Assembly: GCF_035961655.1 (NCBI RefSeq)
Contig: NZ_CP108393.1
Coordinates: 1,922,001 to 1,986,000 of the forward strand
DNA: 64,000 bases
Direction of reading: 5' to 3'
From: Streptomyces sp. NBC_01317
GTDB lineage: Bacteria > Actinomycetota > Actinomycetes > Streptomycetales > Streptomycetaceae
A model generated the notes under the pieces. The model was not told where the DNA came from. It was given only the letters and a program-made list of their open reading frames with translations, and made no database searches. This document shows, in pieces, positions 50,421-60,298 of the stretch; position 1 is the first letter of the stretch; each line of letters starts with the position of its first letter. Position numbers and translations under genes: made by a program.

Positions 50421-52652
50421 ATGCGGTCCGAACACACCGACCTGCCCGGTGACGAGCCCACCGGCGCCCTCGGCCGGTACGTACCTCCGGCCCCGGTCGT
50501 GACCATGGCCGCGACCCGGCGCGTCCACTACCCCCGCACCCCGCACCTGCCCTGGTCGCCGGGGGCGACCCCGGACGACGTACGCACCGCCGGCCTGTCG
50601 GGGCTGCGGGACCGGGAGGTCGTGGTCACCGAGAAGCTGGACGGTGAGAACACCACCCTGTACGCCGACGGACTGCACGCCCGCTCGCCGGACTCCGCGC
50701 ACCATCCTTCGCGCGCGTGGGTCAAGGGCTTGCAGGGGCGGATCGGCGCCGGCATCCCACCCGGGTGGCGGGTGTGCGGGGAGAACCTGTTCGCGCGGCA
50801 CTCGATCGCGTACACCGAACTGGAAAGCTGGTTCTACGGGTTCTCCGTCTGGGACGGCGAGCGGTGCCTGGACTGGGACCGTACGGTCCCGTTCCTCCGA
50901 CGGCTGGGGATTCCGGTCCCGCCGGTGCTGTGGCGGGGCGTCCTGGACGAGCGGGCCGTACGGGCGCTGCGCGCGCTGCGGCTGGACGCCGCGCGGCAGG
51001 AGGGGTACGTCGTACGAACCGTCGAGGGCTTCGCCCGCGAGGAGTTCGGGCGGCGGGCGGCCAAGTGGGTGCGTCCGGGGCACGTGCGCACCGACAGCCA
51101 CTGGATGTACGCCGAGGTCGTGGAGAACAGCCTGGGCCCGGCCGCCGCACTGTGGGCGGTACGGTCCGGCGCGCCGCCCCACGTCGCGGCGCTCGCGGCG
51201 GGGGTGGGGGTGAAGGTGGAGGTGGAGCTGTCGGGCGGGGCGACGTCGGAAGGCTCGGCCGCCGGGGCGGGAGCAACGCGGCCGGCCGCGACAGGAGTAG
51301 CGGACTCGGCGGGCTCGGCCACGACGGGCGGGGCGCGATCGGCCGCAACCGCGTCGGCACGCCCGGCCACGGCAGAAGCGACACACTCGGCCACCGCGCG
51401 GACAGCGCACCGGGCCGAGACGACGGCCAGTGCGGGCGGGGCGCACCCCACAGCCGTGGAGGTGGCGCAGTCAGCCTCAGCGCGGGCAGCACAAGCAGCG
51501 CACCGAACCACGGCGGAGGCCGCCCTCACAGCACTGTCCCCCGAAGCCCTCGTCGCCGACGTCTCCGCCAGGCTCGACGTCCTCGGGCGGTCCGGTGACG
51601 CCCGGCTGGCGGGCGTCCTCGCCGCCCTGTTGCACGACCACCGACGGTCCTGGCTGGTCCCGCAGTTGGCCGGCACGCTCGGCATGCCGCTCGCCCGGCG
51701 GATCGCGGACCTGGTCGGCCTGCACACCAGGCTGCACCGCCCCCACCCCGACGACGAACGGCGCACCGGGCTCGGGCACTTGGCGCTCGCAGCCGATCTG
51801 GGTGTCCTGCACGCGGTCGCCGGGGCGGTCGCGGTCGGCCGGGGCGCCGAGGCGCGCGAGCAGGTCGACTGGTCCGCGCTGCACGCGGAGGAGGCGGGAC
51901 TCCTCGGGGAGGCCCCGCTGGAGCCCCTGCGTCCGGGCCTGCGCGACGCCCTCGCCGGCCTCGGCGACCCCGACGCCGCCGACCGGTGCTGGGCCGAGGC
52001 GCGGGAGGCGTACGCCACCGGGCGCGTGACCAGCGCCGACGCGGCCACAGCAGCGACCTGGCGGTGGCGGAACGGCGACTTCCCCCGGCTGATCCACCTG
52101 GTCGGCCCGTCGGGCAGCGGGAAGAGCACGTTCGCCGCGCGGCTCCCCGGGGTCGACACCCGCGTCTCTCTGGACGACCTCAGGCAGGCCCGCGGCTCCC
52201 GTGCCGACCAGCGAGCCAACGCGGACGTGCTGCGCGAGGGCCTGCGCCGGCTCGACACCGCGCTGGCGGCCGGCCGCACGACCGTGGTGTGGGACGCCAC
52301 GTCCCTCAGCCGCCACCAGCGTTCCCTGGTGCACGCGGTGGCGCGCCGCCGCGACGCGCTGATCACGCGGGTGGTCGTCCTGGTCGGGGAGGAGGAGCTG
52401 GTACGGCGCAACGCCACGCGCGCCCACCCGGTGCCCCCGGAGGTGCTCGCCGGACAGCTGCACCGGTTCGACCCGCCGTACCCCGGCGAGGCACACCGCA
52501 CGTGGTACGTCGGGCAGACCGGGACCGTCGAGGACACCGACGGCGGCCTGAACGAAGACGGCACCTCGGCCGGGTACGGCTCCGCGAGCGGAACCCGCGC
52601 CCCGGTCGGAGGCGCCCCCGCTGGAAACGCCCCCGCCCGAAACGAGACCTGA
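50421..52652 (+). CDS. RNA ligase-polynucleotide kinase
   Basis: The 743-residue protein starts at ATG 50421; ATG 50505 (before [15 protein letters not shown]) is also possible. The ligase domain has the nucleotidyl-Lys motif [15 protein letters not shown] (about 70-83), then [10 protein letters not shown], a motif IIIa-like [14 protein letters not shown], and motif IV-V EGYVVR with KWVR. A long Ala/Thr/Ser-rich stretch (about 278-375) follows, then a helical region. The C-terminal P-loop kinase has [17 protein letters not shown] (about 557), then RVSLDDLR and [13 protein letters not shown] for 5'-OH phosphorylation. It would heal and seal broken RNA in concert with the next gene, whose ATG overlaps its stop by one base. 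Confidence 0.88.
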   Translation: MRSEHTDLPGDEPTGALGRYVPPAPVVTMAATRRVHYPRTPHLPWSPGATPDDVRTAGLSGLRDREVVVTEKLDGENTTLYADGLHARSPDSAHHPSRAWVKGLQGRIGAGIPPGWRVCGENLFARHSIAYTELESWFYGFSVWDGERCLDWDRTVPFLRRLGIPVPPVLWRGVLDERAVRALRALRLDAARQEGYVVRTVEGFAREEFGRRAAKWVRPGHVRTDSHWMYAEVVENSLGPAAALWAVRSGAPPHVAALAAGVGVKVEVELSGGATSEGSAAGAGATRPAATGVADSAGSATTGGARSAATASARPATAEATHSATARTAHRAETTASAGGAHPTAVEVAQSASARAAQAAHRTTAEAALTALSPEALVADVSARLDVLGRSGDARLAGVLAALLHDHRRSWLVPQLAGTLGMPLARRIADLVGLHTRLHRPHPDDERRTGLGHLALAADLGVLHAVAGAVAVGRGAEAREQVDWSALHAEEAGLLGEAPLEPLRPGLRDALAGLGDPDAADRCWAEAREAYATGRVTSADAATAATWRWRNGDFPRLIHLVGPSGSGKSTFAARLPGVDTRVSLDDLRQARGSRADQRANADVLREGLRRLDTALAAGRTTVVWDATSLSRHQRSLVHAVARRRDALITRVVVLVGEEELVRRNATRAHPVPPEVLAGQLHRFDPPYPGEAHRTWYVGQTGTVEDTDGGLNEDGTSAGYGSASGTRAPVGGAPAGNAPARNET

Positions 52653-55636
52653 TGCGTACCAGCGACGAGATCTACCACCGGGTCCGCTGGGACCCCCGCT
52701 TCGACCCGGCCCGGTTCGTCCTGGGGATCAACCAGCGCGGCGCCGCCCCCAAACGCGTCCCGCTGCCCGCCTTCGTCCCCGGGGGCGACATCCCGTGGCA
52801 CCGGGTGCTGTTCGTCGAGGCGGACGGAGAACTGGTCTGGGACCGTGCCACCGGCGTGGACCGCATCGACGTCTCGCACGCCGGCCGGGCACGGGAGCCG
52901 CGCATCCTGCGCGCGCCGTTCTTCACGGCCGGTACGCCGTACGAGTGGGACGCGGCGGCCGGGTGGCGTGCCGCGGACCGCGCGCCCGCCGCGTCCACCG
53001 TACGGACGGGCGCGGAGCTGCGCGTACTGACCTGGAACACCCTGTGGGACCGGTACGACAGCGACCGCATCGACACCGCCCGCCGCAGGCCCCTGCTGCT
53101 CGCCGCGCTGGAGGAGTCCGACGCGGACATCATCGCGTTGCAGGAGGTGGAGGCCGGGCTGCTCGCTCTACTGCTGCGGGCGCCCTGGGTCCGCGCCGGC
53201 TACGCCCTCGGTACCGACCCACGCGGGAACGACGTCGACGGCACCGGTCTGCTGCTCCTCAGCCGACTGCCCGTACGCGAGGCCGGACGGCACCTGCTCG
53301 GCCCGCACAAAGCCGTCACCGCCGTCGTCGCGGAGACGGCCCGCGGCCCGCTCGTGGTCGCCACCACCCACCTGAGCAGCGACCACTCCGACAACGGCCC
53401 GGCACGACGACAGTCCGAACTGGCCAGGCTCACCACGGGACTTGCCGACCTCAACGTCCCCCTGATCCTGCTCGGCGACTTCAACGACGGCCGTGACGGC
53501 CCGGCCGGACCGGCCGCCGCCCTCGGGCTGCGCGACGCCTGGACGGAGGTGTACGGGCCCGGCGACCGCACCCCGACCTTCGACCCGGGCGTCAACCCGC
53601 TGGCCAGGATCTCCTCACTGTCCGGCCGGGCGTCCCGGCTGGACCGGATCCTGTTGGGGGCGGGGGGACTTCGCGCGACCGGAGCCGTCCTGCGGGGCGA
53701 CACACCGGGTCCCGGCGGGCTGTTCATCTCGGACCACTACGGCGTGGAGGTGGAGGTGAGCCTGCCCCCGGACGGAACCGAACCCGACGTGCCCGCCGAC
53801 CCCATCGCCGTACCCGGGCCCACGTCGTTCACCCCTCACTCCCCTCACTCCCCCAACTCCCCTCACCTGCTCGACCTCCCACCCACCCCCCGTACGGCGG
53901 TGGCCTGGCTCCCGCCCGGGGAACTGTGGCCCGCGATCCAGGACATCCGACGGGAGCACGACCCGCAGATCCACCGCTGGCCGCCGCACGTCAATCTGCT
54001 CTTCGGCTTCGTCCCGGAGTCCGCGTTCGAGCGGGCCGTACCGCTCCTGGCCGAAGTGGCCGCCGCGACAACGCCGTTCACCGCCCGGCTCCACGGAGTA
54101 CACACCTTCGGGCACCGGGAGGACGCCACGGTCTGGCTCGACCCGGCCGCCGAAGGACCCACGCCCTGGGCGGACCTGCGCACCGCCCTGGAGCGCCGGT
54201 TCCCCCGCTGCCAAGGCCGCGCGGAAGGCTTCACCCCGCACCTCACCCTGGGCCGTACCCAGGACCCGCACCACCTCGCGGCACAGTGCGCCGACCGTCT
54301 GGGCGACGGTGTTTCGGCACAGGTGGACGAACTTGTGGTGCTCTCGCGCCGGGGCGACGAGCCGATGCGCCCCCGGGCGACGATCGCGCTGGGAACGGGC
54401 GAAGTGCGCTGGCTGCCGGAACACCGGCCCACCCCGTCCCCCACACCCACCGCACCCCGAACGGAGGACCACTCCACGCGGATCACACAGCACCTCTCTC
54501 ACGCACTGCCCGACGGAATCGTGCACGTCGTCGGATCACGACGCATGGGCGGCGCCCACGCCGGAGCGGACCTCGACCTGGTCGCGGCCCTCCCGGGCGT
54601 CGTCGACATGGCGGACGTCCGGGCGCGGGTGGCGGCCGCGCTGCCGGACGCCACGCGCCTGCGGCAGGTGACGGGCGCCCGGGTGCCGGGCCTGCGGCTG
54701 ACCGTCGACGGCCTGGACGTCGACCTCGGCGTCGTCGCCACCGGATCGCTCGCGCCCGCCGAAGCGGTGCCCAGGCGTGCCGAGTTGGGCGAGGCGGCGG
54801 CGATCGCGCTGAGCGCGGTGAGCGACGCGGACGCCGTACGGGCCGCCGTCGGCCACCACCACACCGGCTTCGCCCTCCTGGCCGGGCAGGTCAAGGAGTG
54901 GGCCAAGGCGCGCGGCCTCGACTCCGCCCCGTTCGGCGGACTGCCGGGCCTGGCCTGGTCGGTGATGGCGGCCCGCACGACGCGCGAGGCCGGCGGCCTT
55001 CCCTCCGCCGACCTGCTCAGGCACTTCTTCGCGACCTGGGCCGCCTGGGACTGGCGCGACCCGATCGCCCTCACGCCCGCCGGCAGCACCACCCCTGCGG
55101 CCCGTATCCAAACCCCCTCCACCCCGGCCCCCGCCACCCCGGTCCAGATCCTGACCCCCACCGCCCCGGTCCGCCTGTGCACCGCACAAGTCGGCCCCGG
55201 CTTCCGCGACTTGCTGGCCCAGGAGCTCTACCGGGGCTGGGACATCGTGGAGACCGCGGCGAGTACCGGCACCGACCCGCTGCCCCGGCTCCGGACTCGC
55301 CCACCCCTGCACCGCAGGCACGCCGCCTGGCTGGTCCTGACCGTACGGGCCCCGGGCGCCGAGGAGTTCGAAGAGACCCGGGGCCGCTTCCGGGGCCGCA
55401 TGCGCGCCCTGCTCACCGCCCTCGAAGAAACCGGCACCCCCGACGCCCACGCCTGGCCCCACCCCTTCGAAACGGGCCCGACGTCAGCGACGTACGCGAT
55501 AGGCCTCGGCTCCACACCCCCACCCGCGTCCCACCTCGCCACGATCACCACAAGGTGGAGCAAAGGCCTGCCCGGCGTAGAAAGCCACACCACAGAGGGC
55601 GGCGCCCTCCCCACACCGCCGCTGGGCGCGCGCTGA
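52652..55636 (+). CDS. Multidomain RNA end-processing protein: MJ1316-EEP-2H-nucleotidyltransferase
   Basis: The 994-residue protein begins [14 protein letters not shown] at ATG 52652. Residues 1-75 form an MJ1316/DUF504 domain ([21 protein letters not shown]), proposed to sense cyclic-phosphate RNA ends. Residues about 120-370 are an endonuclease/exonuclease/phosphatase fold with [30 protein letters not shown] and [10 protein letters not shown]. Residues about 390-590 are a 2H phosphoesterase with HVNLLFGF and [10 protein letters not shown]. Next, from about 610, is a nucleotidyltransferase with VVGSRRMGG and DLDL, and then GLDVDLGVV, as in poly(A) polymerases. The last 150 residues hold a further unassigned domain. 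This set is suited to remove 2',3'-cyclic phosphate and to rebuild 3' ends before ligation by its partner. Confidence 0.87.
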   Translation: MRTSDEIYHRVRWDPRFDPARFVLGINQRGAAPKRVPLPAFVPGGDIPWHRVLFVEADGELVWDRATGVDRIDVSHAGRAREPRILRAPFFTAGTPYEWDAAAGWRAADRAPAASTVRTGAELRVLTWNTLWDRYDSDRIDTARRRPLLLAALEESDADIIALQEVEAGLLALLLRAPWVRAGYALGTDPRGNDVDGTGLLLLSRLPVREAGRHLLGPHKAVTAVVAETARGPLVVATTHLSSDHSDNGPARRQSELARLTTGLADLNVPLILLGDFNDGRDGPAGPAAALGLRDAWTEVYGPGDRTPTFDPGVNPLARISSLSGRASRLDRILLGAGGLRATGAVLRGDTPGPGGLFISDHYGVEVEVSLPPDGTEPDVPADPIAVPGPTSFTPHSPHSPNSPHLLDLPPTPRTAVAWLPPGELWPAIQDIRREHDPQIHRWPPHVNLLFGFVPESAFERAVPLLAEVAAATTPFTARLHGVHTFGHREDATVWLDPAAEGPTPWADLRTALERRFPRCQGRAEGFTPHLTLGRTQDPHHLAAQCADRLGDGVSAQVDELVVLSRRGDEPMRPRATIALGTGEVRWLPEHRPTPSPTPTAPRTEDHSTRITQHLSHALPDGIVHVVGSRRMGGAHAGADLDLVAALPGVVDMADVRARVAAALPDATRLRQVTGARVPGLRLTVDGLDVDLGVVATGSLAPAEAVPRRAELGEAAAIALSAVSDADAVRAAVGHHHTGFALLAGQVKEWAKARGLDSAPFGGLPGLAWSVMAARTTREAGGLPSADLLRHFFATWAAWDWRDPIALTPAGSTTPAARIQTPSTPAPATPVQILTPTAPVRLCTAQVGPGFRDLLAQELYRGWDIVETAASTGTDPLPRLRTRPPLHRRHAAWLVLTVRAPGAEEFEETRGRFRGRMRALLTALEETGTPDAHAWPHPFETGPTSATYAIGLGSTPPPASHLATITTRWSKGLPGVESHTTEGGALPTPPLGAR

Positions 55637-55668
55637 GCCGGGCGCGTGCTGATTCCGGGTTCCCCACG

Positions 55669-56313
55669 TCACCTGGCGTCTGCGCGTCCGCGCGCCCTCG
55701 AAGCGCGTAGGTTGTTGACGTTTCCGCGGGTCTTCGTGGAGTGCCAGGCGCGCGAGCGGTTGGGCGAGGCGTCGTAGAAGCACGCGCCGCACCCGGGTTG
55801 CGCGCACGTCTTGAGGCGGGTCCAGGTGCCCGCCGTACGGGCCAGCAGCATCTCCATCGCCACCAGAGCGCTCACGCCCTCCGCTCCGCCCTGCGACGGG
55901 GTGTACTCCACCTCGCCGTCCGCCGTGATGTCCAGCCGGACCTCGGAACCCATCCGGCGGAAGCCCCGCTCGCCCGGCGGCAGCGTCCCGGCGTTCTCCG
56001 CCGTGGCGCGCAGGCCGTGGCGCAGGGACTCGCGCAGCTCCCGCAGCCCGTCGAGGTCGCCCTCACGGAGGTCGATCGCGGGGGCCCGGAGCCCGGACTC
56101 GGCCGACCAGCCCGCCACCGCCCGGTCGAGCCAGGCACGGGCCGTCGGCAGGTCGGTCAGCAGATCCAGGCCCGGCTGTCCCCGCCAGGCGTAGAGGGAG
56201 GTGTTCACCAGGTCCTGGACCAGGCGGAGGCCGGCGGGGGCCAGGTCGAGGTCGAAGCGCCCGGTCGTGCCAGGGTCCCGTTGAGTGAGGGTGTCGTCCT
56301 CCTCGTACCTCAT
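55669..56313 (-). CDS. CGNR zinc-finger/ABATE-domain protein with an altered zinc motif
   Basis: The 214-residue protein has an N-terminal ABATE domain (LRLVQDLVNTSLY, DLDGLRELRESLRHGLRA) and a C-terminal zinc finger. The finger reads CAQPGCGACFYDASPNRSRAWHSTKTRGNVNNLRASRAR. The family motif is C-x4-C-x(n)-W-x-CGN-x(5)-R; here the third zinc Cys, the C of CGN, is Arg (CGC instead of TGC). The putative DNA-binding finger may therefore not fold. These are presumed transcription regulators. Its neighbours are the RNA-repair operon and the LLM gene. Confidence 0.87.
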   Translation of the reverse strand: MRYEEDDTLTQRDPGTTGRFDLDLAPAGLRLVQDLVNTSLYAWRGQPGLDLLTDLPTARAWLDRAVAGWSAESGLRAPAIDLREGDLDGLRELRESLRHGLRATAENAGTLPPGERGFRRMGSEVRLDITADGEVEYTPSQGGAEGVSALVAMEMLLARTAGTWTRLKTCAQPGCGACFYDASPNRSRAWHSTKTRGNVNNLRASRARGRADAR

Positions 56314-56422
56314 GACGCAATCGTAACTTTTCTGCGTACGTCATGCGCGCCGCACTATTCGGTGAATTCCTTGGACCTTCGCGAATGGCGTGACCCGTGC
56401 CTCTTCATCGCGATTGCCACTT

Positions 56423-57457
56423 CTACGTTACGGGCGTTACGGGCGTTACCGGCGTTACGGGTCCGGCGCCGTTCCCTCGCTCCGCCGCCACGATTCCGCG
56501 CACCTCCGGAGCGACCTCCTCCGCGAACTGCCGGATGACGTCCGGGGACTCCGCCCGATAGAGGAAGAACGCGCTGATTCCGTGGGAGAGGGCGAGGTCC
56601 GCCAACTGCTCGACCCACAGCCGCGGCGGCCCGTCCAGGAATCCGGAGCCGGAACCGGAACCAGAGCCGGAATCCGGCGCGAACCGTCCCTCGATGTTGT
56701 ACCCGCGCCGCACCTCCCCCGGGGAGCGTCCCGCTTCCAGGGCGGCCTCGTCGATGACCCGGTTCGCCGTCGGCAGGTGTTCCGGCGGCAGGAACGGCGA
56801 GCTGGGCACCCACCCGTCGGCGACCGCGCCCACCAGGCGGAGCATCCGGGGTTGGTACGCGCCCAGCCAGATGCCGAGGTCGTGCACGGGACGCGGCCCC
56901 GGCTTCGTCCCGGCCAGCCGGTAGTGCGTGCCCTCGAAGCTGACCGCGCTGTCCGAGGTCCACAGGGCGCGGATGATCCGTACCGCTTCCTCCAGCGCCT
57001 CGACCGACTCGCCGGCGTTCCGCCGCGGACCGCCCTCGGCGACGACCAGGTCCCACATCTGCTGGGCTCCCGTGGCGAGGCCCAGTTCGAAACGACCGCC
57101 GCTGAGGATGTCGAGCGTCGCGGCGGTGCGGGCGAGGGTGGTGGGCGGGCGCAGCGGGAGGTTCGCCATGTTGGTCATCACCGTGATGCGCTCCGTCCTG
57201 GCCACGATGGTGGCCAGCAGGGCCATCGTTTCGAGCCGTTCCGGCCAGTACGGATGATCCGAGAGCGTCACCGCGTCGAGTCCGACGGCCTCCATCAGCT
57301 CGGCCAGGGCGACGACATCCTGCGGCCGGTCGGCGGGCGGTTCCAGCAGGGCCCCGAACATCAGGTCGTGACCATAGTCGCGACCGTACGGACGGCCGTT
57401 TCCCTGGCCGTTTCCATGCCCGGATTCGTGGCCGTGTCCACGCTGGTCGTCGGTCAT
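56423..57457 (-). CDS. LLM-class (luciferase-like) flavin-dependent oxidoreductase
   Basis: The start at ATG 57457 overlaps the hemerythrin stop (ATGA); longer frames are inside that gene. The 344-residue protein has a His/Gly-rich N-terminal tail and the luciferase-like TIM barrel. Key segments are GLDAVTLSDHPYWPERLETMALLATIVARTERI-type strands, ILSGGRFELGLATG and PVHDLGIWLGAYQPRML. F420- or FMN-dependent oxidation is the family reaction. Two oddities are seen: a Ser-Gly repeat near residue 278 encoded by a (GGTTCC)-like run, and a C-terminal (PVT)4 tail encoded by 9-bp tandem repeats at 56426-56462. It pairs with the hemerythrin gene. Confidence 0.85.
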   Translation of the reverse strand: MTDDQRGHGHESGHGNGQGNGRPYGRDYGHDLMFGALLEPPADRPQDVVALAELMEAVGLDAVTLSDHPYWPERLETMALLATIVARTERITVMTNMANLPLRPPTTLARTAATLDILSGGRFELGLATGAQQMWDLVVAEGGPRRNAGESVEALEEAVRIIRALWTSDSAVSFEGTHYRLAGTKPGPRPVHDLGIWLGAYQPRMLRLVGAVADGWVPSSPFLPPEHLPTANRVIDEAALEAGRSPGEVRRGYNIEGRFAPDSGSGSGSGSGFLDGPPRLWVEQLADLALSHGISAFFLYRAESPDVIRQFAEEVAPEVRGIVAAERGNGAGPVTPVTPVTPVT

Positions 57458-58140
57458 CGCCGCACTCCCGTCCGCGGCGGCGTCGGCGTGCCGTACACCC
57501 TCACCGCGTGCCGCGCGAACGCCTGCGCGGCGAGATCCGCGATGACCGGACGGATCTCCGGCGGCATGCCGGCGACGATGTCCCTGACGGTCTCGGGGTC
57601 GCCCTCGTACGCCATCATCCCGAACATCAGCGCCATGTGTTCCGGTGCCACATCGGCGCCGCCCTCGGCGACCATCTGCCCCCACTCGGCCGCCGTGATG
57701 TGCTTCTCGACCAGCGGCAGTGCCTCATCCTCCTCGACCGCCAGGTGCTCGGCCAACAGGTCCAGCAGCCGCCGCAGCGCGTCCGTGAGCGCCGCTCCGT
57801 CCTCCGGGTCGACGGTGACCCGCCACGCGGCCGACCGGTCCCGCACCTCATCGATGGCCCGCTCGATCGCCTCGTGCTGGTCCTCCATGACCCGTACGAC
57901 CGCCGCCGCCTCCGGGCCGCCCCTGGTGAGGAGTCTGGGCCACAGGTGCACGTCCTCGCCCTGGTGGTGATGGCGCAGGACGGTGTCCACGAGGTCGAGG
58001 TGATCGGCGACGATCCGCGCGCGCTCGGCGTCGCCGCTCGCCACGCCGCGTACAAGGTCGGGCGCGAGGCCGATCTCGCGCCGGAACATGGAATGCGCCA
58101 GATACATATCACGCACATCGGCGTAGGGCTCGTTGCTCAT
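57454..58140 (-). CDS. Hemerythrin domain protein
   Basis: The 228-residue helical protein has His and Glu residues typical of hemerythrin-like diiron proteins: AHSMFRREI (about 15), HLDLVDTVLRHHHQGEDVHLWPRLL (about 47-72), VMEDQHEAIERAIDEV (about 87), and LLAEHLAVEEDEALPLVEKH (about 128-147). Such proteins bind oxygen or sense redox or nitric oxide. It is coupled to the LLM oxidoreductase gene, so a link to oxygen or redox signalling by flavin chemistry is possible. Start ATG 58140 follows GGAAAC. Confidence 0.87.
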   Translation of the reverse strand: MSNEPYADVRDMYLAHSMFRREIGLAPDLVRGVASGDAERARIVADHLDLVDTVLRHHHQGEDVHLWPRLLTRGGPEAAAVVRVMEDQHEAIERAIDEVRDRSAAWRVTVDPEDGAALTDALRRLLDLLAEHLAVEEDEALPLVEKHITAAEWGQMVAEGGADVAPEHMALMFGMMAYEGDPETVRDIVAGMPPEIRPVIADLAAQAFARHAVRVYGTPTPPRTGVRR

Positions 58141-58242
58141 GTTCGTTTCCCTAAGAGTGTCCGCGTTCTTTGTGCTTTTCGAATATGAACACTAACAGGG
58201 CACCGCTCACTTTCCGGGAAATTGTCCGGCAAGCGAAATTGA

Positions 58243-59151
58243 TTATCCGCGGAGCGTCCTCGACGGCGTTTGGCCGTACGCCGCCTCGTGCGCGGCGGCG
58301 AACCGGCCCAGATGGCGGAAGCCCCAGCGCCGGGCGACCGCGGCGACGGATTCCGTGAAGGGGTCCGCGGCGCGCAGTTCTTCGTGCGCCCGGCGCAGCC
58401 TGACCTCACGTACATAGGCCATCGGCGACATTCCCAGGTGCCGGCGGAAACCGTTCTGGAGCGTACGGACACTGACATCGCAGGACGACGCCAGCAGCGA
58501 CACGGTCAGGGGCGCCAGCGGGTCGGCCTCGATGAGGTCGACCGCCGTACGGACCGCGGCGGGGCGCGCGGCGCCCACGGGCGTCCTCAGTTGCTCCGAG
58601 TACGAGTGTGTCGCGGCCAGGAGAAACCCGTTCACCATGCTCTCCGCCAGCGGGTCCGCGACGAGCGGCTGGTGGAGCAGGCTGTCCGGCGCGGTCGACT
58701 GCCGGTTGACCGACAGCAGCAGATCCGCCCAGCCGCGCCCGAAGCCGGCGGCGGTGTTCATGGTGTGCCCGAAGGTGATCCGTTCCGGTGTGCGGTCGCC
58801 GCCCAGGAGCCGCGCCAACGCGGCGTTCATGGACGGCAGTTCGAACCGTACGCACAGCGCGTGGTAGCCCGCGGCCCACCGGCCGGCGAACGATCCCCCG
58901 CCCGGGCGGAAAACGGCGGTGGCCTCGCGGCTGTGGGTCAGATCGACGCCGCGGTGGCGCGAGTCGAAGCGGCCCGCGAGCGGGAGGTGGACGTAGTAGT
59001 GGGCGCCGATGTCGTCGCAGGTGACGGCCCAGTCCTGCGGGAAGGTGACATCGCCGAGGCCCACGGGGCCGAGCCGGACCTCGCGGTACGTCGAGGCGAA
59101 GCGGGCTTCCGTCGTGCCGATCGTGTCGATCGTCGGGGTGTGCAGGGGCAC
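58243..59151 (-). CDS. AraC-family transcriptional regulator
   Basis: GTG 59151 follows GGAGGG. The 302-residue protein has an AraC_binding_2-like N-terminal domain (VTFPQDWAVTCDDIGAHYYVHLPLAGRF) and a C-terminal AraC double HTH. The latter shows LTVSLLASSCDVSVRTLQNGFRRHLGMSPMAYVREVRLRRAHEEL-type order, then ESVAAVARRWGFRHLGRFAAAHEAAYGQTPS. It is divergent from the molybdenum hydroxylase operon at 59456 and may control it or the hemerythrin/LLM pair. The ligand cannot be read from sequence. Confidence 0.92.
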   Translation of the reverse strand: MPLHTPTIDTIGTTEARFASTYREVRLGPVGLGDVTFPQDWAVTCDDIGAHYYVHLPLAGRFDSRHRGVDLTHSREATAVFRPGGGSFAGRWAAGYHALCVRFELPSMNAALARLLGGDRTPERITFGHTMNTAAGFGRGWADLLLSVNRQSTAPDSLLHQPLVADPLAESMVNGFLLAATHSYSEQLRTPVGAARPAAVRTAVDLIEADPLAPLTVSLLASSCDVSVRTLQNGFRRHLGMSPMAYVREVRLRRAHEELRAADPFTESVAAVARRWGFRHLGRFAAAHEAAYGQTPSRTLRG

Positions 59152-59455
59152 TGTCCCTCCTCGGGGCGTCGATGCCGTTCCGAGAGTGGAAACGTGTGGC
59201 GGGGCGGGCGGGGTTCACCGCGTACGGCGCCGGCGTCGCCCACCACCCCAACGTAACTCTCCGGCGTGGCGCCCACACACCTCCCGCCCGCATCTCACAT
59301 TCACCAGGGACCTACGCCTGACCAGCTCGCACCTGGGAGGCAAGGCGCGCCCCATCCCTCGTGGCCGATCCTCCGGAGGGCCCGGCGGGAAAGTCCGTGT
59401 TTCCGTGTGATGAACCAGTCGTCCCGAGCGCCTCCGGGTTGGTTCACTGACCGTC
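59152..59455. other. Divergent gap between the AraC gene and the molybdoenzyme operon
   Basis: The 304-bp gap contains no supported gene. No long inverted repeat was seen. A promoter for the hydroxylase genes is expected near 59400-59450 but I could not assign boxes. Confidence 0.4.
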
Positions 59456-60283
59456 ATGGACCTGAACACGGTGATGGAGGTACGGGACGCGCGCGACGCC
59501 GCGGCCTGGCTGCCGGGTGATGCCTGGCTGGGCGGCGGGACGTACCTGTTCTCCGAGCCGCAGCCGCACCTGCGGCGCCTGGTGGACCTGAGCCGTACCG
59601 GCTGGACCCCGGTCACGGCACACCCGGACGGTTCACTGGAGATCGCCGCGACCTGCACCATCGCCCAGCTGTCCCGGTTCGCGAAGGGGCTGCGCGCCGA
59701 GGCCGCGCCGTTGTTCGAGGAATGCTGCCGTGCCTTCCTCGCCTCCTTCAAGATCTGGACCATGGCCACGGTCGGCGGGAACCTCTGCAACGCCCTCCCG
59801 GCCGGCCCCATGATCTCCCTCACCGCCGCGCTGGACGGAACGTGCCTGCTGCGCTCCCAGGCCGGTCTCCTGCGCCGGGTCCCGGCCACCGGCTTCGTCA
59901 CCGGCGCGGGCCGCCAGGTGCTGGCCGACGGCGAGCTGCTGCGGTCCATCACTCTGCCCGCGCGGGCCCTCGCGTGCCGTACGGCGTTCCGGCAGGCCTC
60001 GCTGTACGGGCTCGGCCGCTCGGCCGTGCTGGTCATCGGCGCACTCGACCCCGTCGTCCGCTCCCTCACGCTCACGGTCACGGCCTCGACCGTCCGTCCG
60101 GTCCGGCTGTGGTTCCCGGGGGCGCCCACGGCGGACGAGGTACGGACCGCGATCGACGGGGTCGTCGCCGAGGACGAGTGGTTCGACGACATCCACGGGC
60201 TGCCGGAGTGGCGGCGGCACATGACGCTCCGGTACGCGGAGGAGATCCGCCGCGCACTGTCACCGGCTGAGGAACACCACTGA
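59456..60283 (+). CDS. FAD-binding subunit of a xanthine dehydrogenase-type molybdoenzyme
   Basis: The 275-residue protein has DAWLGGGTYLFSEPQPHLRRLVDLS for FAD diphosphate binding (about 22-46), then WTMATVGGNLCNALPAGPMISLTAAL (about 100-125), the family's TxGGN and second FAD loop. It also has VTGAGRQVLADGELLRSITLP. This is the PCMH FAD domain (PF00941/PF03450). It passes electrons from the Fe-S clusters to FAD and its acceptor. It lies 15 bp before the gene for the fused Fe-S/molybdopterin subunit. Confidence 0.93.
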   Translation: MDLNTVMEVRDARDAAAWLPGDAWLGGGTYLFSEPQPHLRRLVDLSRTGWTPVTAHPDGSLEIAATCTIAQLSRFAKGLRAEAAPLFEECCRAFLASFKIWTMATVGGNLCNALPAGPMISLTAALDGTCLLRSQAGLLRRVPATGFVTGAGRQVLADGELLRSITLPARALACRTAFRQASLYGLGRSAVLVIGALDPVVRSLTLTVTASTVRPVRLWFPGAPTADEVRTAIDGVVAEDEWFDDIHGLPEWRRHMTLRYAEEIRRALSPAEEHH

Positions 60284-60298
60284 GCACAGGGAGCATGA

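Noticed and set aside
51986..52651. Upstream extension of the RNA-processing gene
   Set aside because: It is Arg/Pro-rich shadow sequence inside the ligase-kinase gene; the TGATG overlap at 52650-52654 gives the true start.
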